Source: Chamaecrista fasciculata (lineage: Eukaryota; Streptophyta; Magnoliopsida; Fabales; Fabaceae). Taken from it: 64,000 bases of DNA. Made by a program: the position numbers and the translations under genes. Numbering within the stretch: position 1 is the first letter of the stretch; each line of letters starts with the position of its first letter. Below the pieces are notes generated by a model. It was not told the DNA's origin. It ran no database searches and worked only from the letters and a program-made list of their open reading frames with translations. The DNA lies in contig QANZ01046144.1 of assembly GCA_003254925.1 (NCBI GenBank), forward strand, positions 299,413 to 363,412, in the 5' to 3' direction. Positions 13,308 to 24,128 of the stretch are shown here, one piece after another.

Positions 13308-15003
13308 GGGTGTGTTTGGATTAGAAGTAGGTAATGAAATGATGATTTTATGTAATGAAATGGTAATGAGAAAATTATGTAATGAAAATGGTGTTTGGAT
13401 TAGTTTGAGATGTAATGAAAAAGATAGGATGTGAAATTAAGAAAAAGGGTATGCAATGATTGTGGTTGGTTGAAATAAATATATGGGTTTTTTTAAATTG
13501 TATAGGGGTAGAATTGATAATTGATAATGGAAATAGATAGAAATAAAAAAAATAATATTTTGACTTTTTGGTTGTGGTGGTTATGAAATGAAATGGTAAT
13601 GAAATTGTCTCGGAATTTGTGCTAGATGTGAATATTTATAATGAAGGTTAAAGTAGTATTATGTAATGAAATGAAAGGACCAAAATGTAAATAACATGAA
13701 AATTTTATAAAACCTACCATTTGGTCTATGATTTTATATAAATTGAACGAATCGGTCCTTACGAAAGTGAAATATGTCTCTTGACCCGTAAAAAATTGCA
13801 TTCATCAACGATTGAGTTTCTATATTGCAAACTTTCCTCCAAAAAATAAATTGAAGGACCAAAATGTTATCTACGAAAAAAATGTGGGACCAAAATTATA
13901 TATTAATCAAAACGGTTTGTCTTTTTGCAGGTAATAATATGACCGTTGATCTTCACGCATGAGCACATCGCACCATCCACTATTCTTCCACTATCTGCCT
14001 CTCTCGTATACCCATATATATACTGGAGAAGGGACCAAAATGTATATTTTTGGCGTCTGAATTATATATTTTATATCATGGACTAAAATGTAAATAACAT
14101 GAGTTGAATTATTTTATTTTAAATTAATATAAATTATAAATTATATATAGTATAATATAATATATTTATAAAATAAAAAATATTTATATATTATTATATC
14201 TTATATTATATGGCTCCACCCCTTTTTGGTCGTCCACATTTTAAAACTATAGTACAAAATTAATAATAAGAGACAAATTATTATTTGATCCCTTCTTTTT
14301 TATTGAATTAACGATTTAGTCATTCATTTATTTTACCTACATATTTGCGGGCTCCACCCCTTTCTGGTCGTCCACATTTTAAAACTATAGTACAAAATTA
14401 ATAATAAGAGAAAAATTATTATTTGATCCCTTTTTTTTTACTGAGTTAACGATTTAATCCTTCATTTATTTTACCTACATATTTGCGTGCCCGTTAGGGC
14501 ACGCAAAGCCTCTAGTTATATATATATGAATGCGTGAGTGTGTGGCATATATATATATATATATTAAAATATATATACACATTATATTATTATAATATGT
14601 ATATATATATTTTTGGCCGAAATGTATATATATATTATAATTATAAAATATATATGTGAGAGATAGAGAGGGTGAATAAGAAAAAGAGGAAGAAAAAAGA
14701 AAAAATAATGAGTGGAGAGAGAAAGTTGTAAGTGTAATAAATGAGGGTATTGAAAATTACTATTTTGCTAAATAGTTTTTTTATATTTGTATTAGAGTAT
14801 AGGTAATTATAGGTATTTGAGTAGGGGTATGTTAGTAATTGGATATTAAATATGTAATGAAATGAGTTTGTAATGAAGTGATATTTTTATAATGACTTTA
14901 TGATTGGAAAACAAACACCCATATAACACTGTAGCTTTAAGTTATATAATGAAAATGAGGATAATGAAATTGTAATGAAAAGATAATTAAACCAAAAACA
15001 CCC
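13308..15003. mobile_element. Larger non-autonomous DNA element (GGGTGTGTTTGG type) carrying a nested Helitron
   Basis: The left end is GGGTGTGTTTGGAT. Candidate right ends are the inverse-like AAACAAACACCC at 14920 and CCAAAAACACCC at 15003. The interior repeats TAATGAAATG words. It shares TGCAATGATTGTGGTTGGT and GTATTAGAGTATAGGTAAT with the element at 60838-61761, so the two are related. No clean target duplication was found, so the borders are approximate. A mini-Helitron occupies 14199-14515. No coding capacity was seen. Confidence 0.55.
14199..14515 (+). mobile_element. Mini-Helitron with internal tandem duplication
   Basis: It starts TCTTATATTATATGGCTCC and ends with the hairpin TTTGCGTGCCC-GTTA-GGGCACGCAAA (11-bp stem, 4-nt loop), then GCCTCTAG, followed by T. 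A 5' TC, a 3' hairpin with CTAG, and insertion between A and T are the Helitron signature. A unit of about 138 bp starting at GGCTCCACCCC is present twice (from 14212 and 14350), which makes this copy longer than the 180-bp copy at 3393. Confidence 0.78.
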
Positions 15004-16777
15004 ATAATCAATCAATGATCACAATTCAAACATTTCACATCATTTTTAATATAATAATAATCTACTATGATGATTGCCTATGAAAAAAAATTGTTTTTTA
15101 AATTATAATTTATTTACTTTTATTTTATATGCGTCGTCGTTTTCTTAAAAAATACCAAATGAACAGGCTTCCGTATAGAAAATATAATCAACCATATTAG
15201 TTTCTGTCACTTTTGGTACGTACGTAGTGTGGATTAAACGTATACTTTCCTCCTTCCATTTTGTTATTTTCTTCACTCTTCTGTTGATTGTCCAATATAT
15301 TTATGTTTGCATATTTTTCTTAAAAAATATTTTGCTTCAACTTCAACGTAACACTTCATTTCAATCAACCGACAATTAATCATGTGATCAATCAAATCAA
15401 ACACATTATATGTTGGAGAAAATTTATTGTTGAGTGTGTGAATTATAGCGACTTAATTAATTAATTTTTAAATAATTAAAATATACAATTCAATTTTTAA
15501 ATTCTTACAATTGTCAACTATTTAATCATTTAATCAAATTTAGAGACAAAAAATAAAAATTTAATATAAATTCAAAGATAAAAAATATAGGCCAAAATAC
15601 AAATTTGGTCCCTTTTTTTTGACCAAGTTACAAATTAGACCTTTATCTTTCTTTATTTCAGATTTGGTCTCATATATTTTAGTCAAGTTGCAGATTTGGT
15701 TTTATATTTACAAAAAGTTACCATTAGTCTCACAATAAGTTTCGTCCATCTCTCTCTCCTAAGTATGATATGAACAATTGACTTAGAGGAGATTTTAATC
15801 CTTTATCTTTGAGGTAAATTGCAACTTTAGTTGTTTATCTTTGAGTTAATTAGTTACAATTTTGATCTTATATATTTTTTTACAATTAAAATATTTCAAA
15901 GATTAAATTATATATATTTTTTATTATTTAAGAACTGATAAATCAACTTAATATACAACATAGAGTAGCAAGAGAGCGGCAATGTTTTTATTAAAAAATT
16001 GATTTGTATCAATAATCATAATTGATATTTTCTTCATTAATCTCTATTTTAGTTTTGGACAAATAATTGTATTTATTTTTTCTAATAAATCTTTTTAGCT
16101 ATTTTTCTATGAAAGGATATATACATATATATATATTTTGGCCCAAATGAAAGGTTAAATTAATATATATCTTTTTACTAAACTTATAGATAAAAAAACT
16201 AAGCATATTAAATAGAGGCAAAATGAATGGATGTGAATCAATTTTCATCTATTGATATACTTTCACAAACACAATTCCGTGGAAAAAGTTGAACCATACA
16301 CATAAATAACAAAAGCAAAAATTTTATGACCCACAAATAATAAGAAAAGGACGATGAGAACGAAGTTAATAGCCTAGCAGTCAAATCAACTAACACAATG
16401 ATTTAGCAACAGCAGATTACTAGCCTTTGAAATAATGAAAAGGCCACTTAATTTAGAGTTAGTTGTTCACTTCATACATATTAAAAGATTTGTCCAATTT
16501 AAGAAAGACCAAACCATATACAAATTGAAAGATGTTCACAAGTAAACAAATAATGGGCACAAAAGCCGCATACAAATAATACACTACATGATAATATTGA
16601 TTAATATGGCAAAATAAATTTTTTTCTCTTCAAATTTTACATCAATTTTTATTTTTCTTGATATAAACAAGCAGATTTAATTTTGGTTCTACTATTTTTT
16701 CGTGAAAGATTTATTTCAACATTAGATTGACGTAGATCTGAGTATCTATATCGGAAAGTATTAAATCAATCATTAAA
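15004..16777. other. Gene-free region
   Basis: AT-rich; one degenerate repeat at about 15586-15905. Nothing else recognised. Confidence 0.4.
15586..15905. repeat. Degenerate repeat with TTTGGTC words
   Basis: Repeated words ACAAATTTGGTCCC, AGATTTGGTCTCATAT and GCAGATTTGGTTTTATAT resemble one arm of the foldback families in this window. No matching second arm was found. Confidence 0.3.
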
Positions 16778-17356
16778 TCAATGTTATGAAACCTGGACGG
16801 TCGAATCGTGACCCGAGAGTGAAGGCGGCTCGGTTTGGACCATAAGACCGCTTTGAACTGCCCAAAACGCTTCGAATCAGATTGACCCGGCTTGAACTGT
16901 GACCCGGAGCGGTTTTTAGAAAACTGGCCGGATCACTATTTTTAATGAAAATTTCTTTTTTTTTAAAGCTTTTTTTTGTTGATTTTGTAGGACAAATGTA
17001 AAAAAGTACTATGAAATTCAATAGAAAATATTGTAAACCTATTAAAACAAAGAAAAAAAATTCATTGTTTTCATTTTTACTAACCTAATAATTATTCATG
17101 TTGTGACTTTTGTATATTTTATTAATGTAGGATAATGAAATTATGAGTTCACAAGTATATCTTATTGTTATATAAAGTTTATAGTTATATTGAATCAATT
17201 ATGAAATATTTATATTTAAAATAATTAATATTTATTTTATTTATATATTTATGACGTCATCCGGTTTGACCGTCGGTTTAACCGATTGAACCAATCAACT
17301 CGTGACCCAAAGGTCTGTCCGGGTCACTCTCCGATCTGGTTTTAATAACATTGCAT
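16778..17356. mobile_element. MITE-like inverted-repeat element, GC-rich ends
   Basis: The left end is CAATGTTATGAAACCTGG and the right end is the inverse-like GGTTTTAATAACATTG. The end regions are markedly GC-rich (GACCCGGCTTGAAC, GGTTTGACCGTCGG) around an AT-rich core, unlike the surrounding DNA. No clean target duplication was found. The 82-codon minus-strand frame inside it is a by-product of the repeat. Confidence 0.55.
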
Positions 17357-18595
17357 CAAATATATAGAGAAGTTTCTGTCATCTACATTTAGACAGAAAA
17401 CTATTTTTTTGATACACATGGAGTATAATGGTATGATCGGTTGTCCTTTTAGTTGATTTCTTTAATTCAACATTGTTTACAGATTATTCCTTTTATGTTT
17501 TATTAAATTTGAGTTATTGGACTTATTGTAAGTACCGTATGACTTTTCTATAATTTTATTTGGCTTGATGCTTTTTAAAAAAAAAGCATGCTTGTAAAAA
17601 AAAAGCATCTATTATTATTGGAATCAAAAGATTTTATAACAAGATGAAATTTTTCTCAACCAAAATCTTTTTAATAAAAATAAAACTCGACTGCAAATAA
17701 TGGTGCTACAACAACTGATATGCCTGCTTCAATACTTGGTACCAATTCATTTAATAGTTGTTGCCTTGTTGGTATCATCACATACATGCTCAAACAATGG
17801 ATGTCTACAATACAAAACAGAACAAAATGAAATGAAAGAGAGACAAAAGCATTCATGAAATAACGAAGATGGTGATACATTATATGGGTTTGCAGTGTCA
17901 AGTTCCAACTTTCAAGTTTCAACCACATGCATGTTTCTCATGTAGGCCAGCAACAAAAAGAGTAGTTATACCTTTTATTTTTTGTCTGTCAATTATTTGT
18001 GTTGTGACTGACGTGTATTTTGCTCCAACACAATTTGTCTGTACCAACAACTAATATTTTAAAATTTGGTCATGATTTAAAAGTTCTTATAATTAGGTTG
18101 TCCTATAGAATTTAATGAGGTAGTTGAGATTTTTTTTGGAAAGATTAATAATATACTACCGGATCATTACTAAAACACATAGAACTCCATAAACTATAAA
18201 TAAAAATTAGAAAAAAAAAGTTGTATATCTCATTCTCAATATGAGCATCAAAAGGTGTCATGCACTTCAAATTTGTGTTTATTTGATTTATAGTAAAAAC
18301 TTAATGCACAGATATGATTTTTTTTGAAAAAAAAGATATGATTTTTTTTTGAAAGAGAAACAAATTAAAAATAAAGAATTTTCTTTGACCGATGTCTTTT
18401 CTTTAGTCATTTCTATGACCGATGACCAATGTGGTAGTGTACATATATTGGTGATAATGGGCTAAACAGGCCCAGGAAGCCCATGTTATCTTAGGCTCGA
18501 AACTTCTGGGCTCATGGATTTTTTTCAATAATATATATGGGTTATCACATTAACCTTACTATCATTTGTTATTTACAAAATGATATTAAGATAAA

Positions 18596-18760
18596 TCAAG
18601 TTTAGTTGGTCTAGTGGTCAAATTCATCGGATTGCTTAAGTAAGTGTCGTAAGTTCGAATTCCGTATTGTGTATGCATCAACCAATTGTCCAGTGACAGA
18701 CCTTTAAATAGAGAACACATCCACGAATGATTAATCTTTGGCTTGTCGGGTTGGGGGATG
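18596..18760 (+). mobile_element. tRNA-derived SINE
   Basis: TTTAGTTGGTCTAGTGGTC matches an RNA polymerase III box A, and AAGTTCGAATTCCG about 35 bases later matches box B. The spacing is as in a tRNA, but the segment does not fold as a mature tRNA. The tail GGCTTGTCGGGTTGGGGGAT resembles plant SINE ends. The imperfect duplication GATATTAAGATAAAT / GATATAATGATAGAT may be its target site. Confidence 0.6.
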
Positions 18761-19531
18761 GATATAATGATAGATATAATGAAGAGAAAAATTATATTTT
18801 AGTGCAGATAGATATAATGATTTTTAATTCAGTATTTTAAAAATTATTATTATCAATCTAATCCCTCACAGATAAAACTATTTTCAATATTATCTTTATA
18901 TCTAATTTTTTTAATATTAATGACTAAATTAATATAACATCACTTTCCTACTCAAATTTCTCTATAATAAGAATTTTTTAATATTATTTTTATTGAATCA
19001 TCCAATTATAATTAAAAAATCTAATTAATTACATGAAACTGTAGTTACCGCTCTCTCCTCTCCTTTTCTCCCTTTTGACTCTTCCCTCCTTCTTCTCCTC
19101 TCTTTCTTTCTTGCGTTTTTTTTTTTCNACTAATTTGACCTTAATTATATTTAAAAGATTAAATTGAAAGTCATGGTATCTGTCAAGAACTAAAATATGA
19201 TGATTTTTTTCCATAAAAAACAATGATGATTTTTCTCCATAATAAATGTAGCAAAAATTGGAGACTGATAATAAGTTAATAACTTCATATCACAAAAATC
19301 ATAACAAACCCATGATACGACAAATTTCATATTTTTCAGCGAAACCGAGATTTCCATTGAATCAATAAATTGAAGTATATATAAAAATTGGGAACAAGAA
19401 TGCCTGCAGTCCTGCACTATTAACTCATGGTTTTAGTTCTACCAGAGCAGTATGCACAACATAAATACTTCACAAAAACAAGTCTTATTTCTCTGCCGGA
19501 CAGAGAAGCAACTCCTGACTCCTGAGAATAC

Positions 19532-19554
19532 AAAAAAAAAAAAAAAAAAAAAAN

Positions 19555-19580
<26 letters not shown>
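19532..19580. repeat. Poly(A) tract with an undetermined base
   Basis: About 48 A residues with an N at 19554. The length is unreliable in the assembly. A second N is at 19128 in a T-rich run. Confidence 0.85.
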
Positions 19581-19585
<5 letters not shown>

Positions 19586-19599
19586 CCTAAAATCTCAGT

Positions 19600-20781
19600 C
19601 CAGCAGATGAATTTGAAGATTATGATAAAACCCAGAAAGCCTCTAAAGTCTAAACTACATTTCTTTCTTGGCCAATTCTCCCATTGCTGATTCTACCACT
19701 GACCCAGCTTGTGCATTCTGCTTCCACAATGATTCCCCTGCCATACAAATTCTTCAGTTAATACAGCATCTGAATTTCCAATACAATCCTTTACTTATTA
19801 TATAACATACAGAGTTATGTTCATATTACAGAAATGAAGAAATGTACACGTTGAATTTGAGCCTTGTCTAATGAAGAAACAGACCACCATTTGATGCAAC
19901 AGTATAGTTACCATCCTTCATGGCATGTGTAATATATTCTTAACTCGTACATATTAAGCAAATAGTAAAAGGCCAAGACAAAAATCTCGACACCTTCATT
20001 CAACACAAGTTCTATAATAGGTACCAGAAGGAGCAAAACATGTTAAACAAGAAGGTGCTTGATATTAAAGAAACGGACTCTAATTAGACAAAAGGCCTAA
20101 ATGACATAATACACTGATAAAGATTACAAAATTCCCTCCAAAATCCACCTCAGTCATAGTTTCCTTTTTCCTTTTCTTCTTGGTTGTCATTTTTTTTCCG
20201 TTCATTTATTTATGAAGCAGGAGTGAGGATGTCTGAACTATTTTCCCTTTTCCCAAATAAACCAACAGTAACTATGTATCCCATAATTTATGTCTCTGTA
20301 TGGCATCAAACAGAATCCAACTCTAACAACAACAAAAGCTAGTGTTACTGGCAAAATTAAGCATCTAATACAGATAAACTACTATTAAGCATCATTAAAC
20401 AAGAGTAGTTCAACATTTTAACCTCTAGCTATTATTTAATGCTTAATAAACTAAAGAGTGTAAATATATAATATAAAAGAAGACAGGACTATATGAAAAT
20501 CCGTGCTGAAGACAAAACATGAACATCATAGAAGTCAGAAAAACCTAATTAATTGATAAGTTATAAATATGCCAGCAAGAGTATGCTCGAATTTACTTGC
20601 TTATATAATTAGCTTGACAGATAAACACATTGTAGTAACTAATAATTATATGCTAAAATCTAGCCCGGCTACAAGCATTACCATTTAACTGAAATAAAAA
20701 ATTACTTCAGAGATACACATGCAAAGAAGCATACAGAGACAGAGACAGAGACAGCTACCACTTACAATGCTGTAGTGCTAA
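19600..20781 (-). other. 3' untranslated region of the MUSTANG-type gene, probably spliced
   Basis: Sixteen bases after the stop codon is a consensus donor (CATT|GTAAGT, intron from 20765 downward). A good acceptor (TATGGCAG|GGGAATC) occurs at 19738/19737. The simplest reading is an intron of about 1.03 kb in the 3' UTR, followed by a terminal exon. That terminal stretch contains a 27-codon open frame ending KKEM-stop at about 19662, but it cannot be joined in frame to the transposase with any GT donor I can see. The downstream poly(A) tract at 19532-19580 is genomic. Confidence 0.4.
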
Positions 20782-23316
20782 CTACAAAACTTTGCATGTT
20801 TTCTTATTGTGGCCAAGTCCTTTGCATTTACTGCACTGCAGCTGACGTTTAATTATGTCTTCTGATTCCATCTGCTTCACCTTTGGTCGACCAGGAGATC
20901 GCTTTGTTGGTGGAGGGGTTACAGCTACAATCTGATTTGATTCATCCTGGATAGGTCTGTCTACATTTGGCACCGGATGAATAGATTCTGCATATGTTAA
21001 TCGGTAATTCTCAACGGAGAAATATCTGGAGCAATAATCATACGGATTCCTACCAATGCACTCAAAGACAGCAATAGCATGACAACAAGGCAACCCAGTA
21101 ATTTGCCATCTCTTGCAGCTACAATCCCAATGATCAACATCAACAATCTCCACAGATTCTCCACGAACCTCAAATGTGCTACCTTGTAAGACCAACACTT
21201 GAAGTGACCGTGCAACAGAAGTTTCACTTTGAAGCATTTCCTCCTTGGATGGTGTCAATTTTGTCATCCACTGATTGGATTCCACCCGTTGTTTATAAAT
21301 TGCTTCCATCATCTTACCTCGTAATAGATCAATCATTTGAGTAATTGGCAATTCATGTGCCTCAGACACCCAACTGTAGAATTGCTGTCCAAAATTAGAT
21401 GTGAGATGATTATATCTTGCTCCAGCAAAGAATGCAGTAGCCCAGTGCTCCGGCTCACTTTGCATGACCCAGTTGTATGCTTCAGGAGAAATACCTTTAA
21501 TATTTTCAATACTGCGGTCAAAAGCCTCCAGTTTGGGTGCATAGGCAGCAGAGTAAAAATCATTAACCATGAAACGTCTCGCCTCATGAGAGAATTGTCC
21601 CTTCAAGTCCTTGTTTAGTTTTTCAGCCAGGTGGCGTAAACAATAACTGTGGTAGCATTTATCAAATATCTCAGCTATGGATTTTTTTAAGCCATTCTGG
21701 AAATCTGCAACAAATGTTATTTGCTCAGATGTTGATAATGCTGATTTCAGCTCCTGCAGAAACCAATGCCAGTTGTCCTCAGTCTCGTCATCTACAACAG
21801 CAAAGGCTACAGGAAAGATGCCATCATTCCCATCTACAGCTGTTGCAGACAATAAATCACCCTCGTACTTTGAGTTTAAAGGAGTGCTATCAAGAAAAAT
21901 TAAAGGACGACAACCTTGTCGGAAACCAGACAATGAGGCGTGAAATGCTACAAAGAAGCGATGGAAGCTTGAGTCCTCTTTGGTTGTAAATGTCGCGAAA
22001 CTCCCAGGATTAGTCTCTATTATCTTCTCACAAAAGAAAGGTAGCTGAGTATATGCCTCTTTAAAGGAGCCTTGTAGCTGCTCTCTAGCAATCTCTTTTG
22101 CACGCCAGGCTTGCGAATAATTTAATTGAATTCCATATTCACGCTTTATGTCATCTGCAATATCCTTTGGCTTGTAGTTAGGGGAGAGTTTCAATTTCTC
22201 TTTTATGATACTTCCTACCCAACCCCTAGTTGCCCGATACCCAGCTTTCACAGCAGCCCCTTCGCAAGTATGATCTGTGTTCATTTTCTTGATGCAAATC
22301 AATTGGGTGGTGGACAGCCTTGAAGCATAGATCCTCCAAGGGCAACCTTGAGATTTACATTTGACAGTGACGCGGTGACTGTCATTCTTTTTATACCGGT
22401 AAGCAAACCCATGCGCAATAGAGTATTTATGCAAAGCTTCACGGAATTCACTAAAACTACTAAACCTTTGATCCACACCGGTGATGGAATTTTCCCACTG
22501 CTGTGCAGCTTTATGATGCTTGTCGTCCACAATGCTGGTAGGAATAGCAGCTAAAGGGACTCCATCAGTTACATCCACCTCCATTCGATCCATGGGATGG
22601 ACTGTATCAACTGGGACATCAACAGGGGCAACGGCAGGAACAACAGCTTCTGACACAGTTGTCCTGCTTGACCTGCAGTGACAAGTGTCCTATGAGATCT
22701 ACAAAATATTCAAATTGGATAAATTTGACTACAGTCTACCTTCGGCCATTCATCATAGTAACCACAGTATCACAATTATGTAGGTCAGAGAAGTATATCC
22801 TTCAACTAGTAAAAGCAAGAGAATGCATTAACAAAATTGTAGGCATAACTCTCTAACCTCAAAACCAAGCTGCGATTTCTGCAATTATGGACCAAATTGA
22901 ACTATGCAATGATCTATGACTGGTACAAACAAAAGGAATGATGGGCAACCAAGAATTGTGAATACATACCTACTACCGGGCATGTTAGATGTATTTCGAG
23001 CTGCTGCTTCCTCTGATATGATGAACACATCAGCCGAGCCAGTATCCCCAAGGAAATTGATCATGCGTTGCAAATCCTTATCTTTTGATACTGTAATGAG
23101 GGTTTTCTTGTTGCCCGGAAGGAAGTACTTGATCATCATTGTATCTGCGTTACAGTTGAACGTTTCTGCTACTTCTGACTTCAAATCACTCAACCGAGTC
23201 TGTTCATCAATGTCTATAGCGTAGGCTTCACCCCCATTGTATGACAATGATCCATCTTTGTTTGTCACAAACTCACCTCCTGACTGACAAATAGCTATAA
23301 CTTTCTTTGAAGCCAT
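20782..23316 (-). CDS. MUSTANG-type domesticated Mutator transposase with PB1 domain
   Basis: Two coding exons, 23316-22970 and 22672-20782, join in phase to 745 residues. Exon 1 encodes a PB1 domain (about residues 1-105; start MASKKVIAICQSGGEF), a protein-interaction fold. Exon 2 encodes a MuDR-type N-terminal zinc region (about 175-255), then a MULE transposase core with a D in FLDST (about 377), a D in FVADFQNGL (about 439) and the CLRHL motif. A SWIM zinc finger follows (C633, C635, C645, H647), then an AT-hook-like SPGRPK and a CCHC knuckle (C729, C732, H737, C742). PB1 plus MULE plus SWIM defines the second MUSTANG subfamily of plants, host genes thought to act as DNA-binding regulators. 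I see no terminal inverted repeats flanking the gene, which fits domestication. The start is the first ATG of exon 2 of the transcript, in good context (GCCATGG). A GTG at 22656 in exon 2 is not the start; the splice joins PB1 in frame. Confidence 0.93.
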
Positions 23317-23709
23317 GGCCTAGTTACAAAAGAAGAACGCCACAAGTGAGGCAAACATCGTTCCCAATGCTGAATCTCATAGGCAGAAAAACACAACAAA
23401 GGGGACCTACTCCTACATTCACTGCACCAAAATCCCTATTCCTTTCCCAGTATCACTATAATTGATAACAGAATTCCGAGTTATAAAAGAAATCCCTTTT
23501 TCTTTTGGGGGTAACCTAAACGTTACAAAAGCACATGAAGCACGAGAGAAAAATCCATTATCCAGACCAAAAAACCTAGAAAAAATTTTCCCGCCGAAGG
23601 CAAAACAGTCGTAAAGGAAAACAATGTAATGAAAATCAGTACAAAAGAGGAAGGAACAAAACCCTATACAGCTTGAGGCGCAAAGAAAACACGATGAAGA
23701 TATACTCAC

Positions 23710-24060
23710 CGAAAAAGCCAAAGACTAATAAAAGAACCTTCTTTTGTTGGTGTAGTTTCTTTCCTCTTGGTCGTCGTCGTCGTCTTCGTCTTCAACGACG
23801 CTAAAGTTTGAGACTTTTCTCTCTGTCCAGCCGAACCAATCGGAGAGAGCGAAAGGCGCTTGAGGCTAGAGCACCCAAATCGGAAAATAGGGTCGGAGTG
23901 AAACTGCGTGTGCCTTCTACGACGTCGTATTGCCTCTATCACCAAACTACGATTCATACGATGATTTGAGCCGTTGATCTTTCATACTTTTCCAAGGCTT
24001 GACTTTTGGCGGTGTAAGATCTATTTCTATGTCTCATGTAGGCCGTCTAGTGGATTTGTA
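23710..24060 (-). other. 5' non-coding first exon of the MUSTANG-type gene with overlapping upstream ORF
   Basis: A strong donor (G|GTGAGTATA) sits at 23710/23709 and an acceptor (GTAACTAG|GCC) at 23321-23319, three bases before the start codon. This implies a non-coding leader exon spliced across about 390 bases. An ATG at 23957 opens an 83-codon frame rich in Arg and Thr/Lys that crosses the donor. After splicing it continues as R-P-W-L-Q-R-K-L-stop, running past the main ATG in another frame. The right edge of the exon (transcription start) is inferred from the TATA-like box at 24070-24080. Splicing is inferred from motifs only. Confidence 0.6.
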
Positions 24061-24068
24061 CAAGATGT

Positions 24069-24128
24069 ACTATATATATAGTCGCGTTTTTCTCGTGTGG
24101 CACGTGACCGCTTCTTAATCGCACGTGC
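24069..24128 (-). promoter_or_regulatory. Promoter of the MUSTANG-type gene: TATA box and two G-boxes
   Basis: A TATATATATA run lies at about 24071-24080. Upstream of it, for a minus-strand gene, are two perfect CACGTG palindromes at 24101-24106 and 24122-24127. G-boxes bind bZIP and bHLH factors. The order G-box pair, TATA, leader exon is what a minus-strand promoter should look like. No transcript data support it. Confidence 0.5.

Larger units (their letters stand above)
17357..19599. other. Gene-free region with a SINE
   Basis: Contains the SINE at 18596, TA and polypurine/polypyrimidine runs and a CT-rich tract at about 19060-19120. The open frames at 17671 and 17869 overlap on opposite strands and show no domain. 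Confidence 0.4.

Noticed and set aside
16773..17021. 82-codon minus-strand frame
   Set aside because: Lies inside an inverted-repeat element and its residues come from the repeat's GC-rich words; no domain.
18596..18665. A functional tRNA gene
   Set aside because: Only box A and box B match; no acceptor stem pairing seen, and a SINE-like tail follows.
19662..19737. 27-codon frame ending KKEM as an extra C-terminal exon of the transposase
   Set aside because: No GT donor near the stop joins it in the required phase. Kept only as probable 3' UTR.
22654..22656. GTG (22656-22654) as start of the 624-residue transposase frame
   Set aside because: A clean splice joins this frame to the PB1 exon, giving a normal ATG start at 23316.
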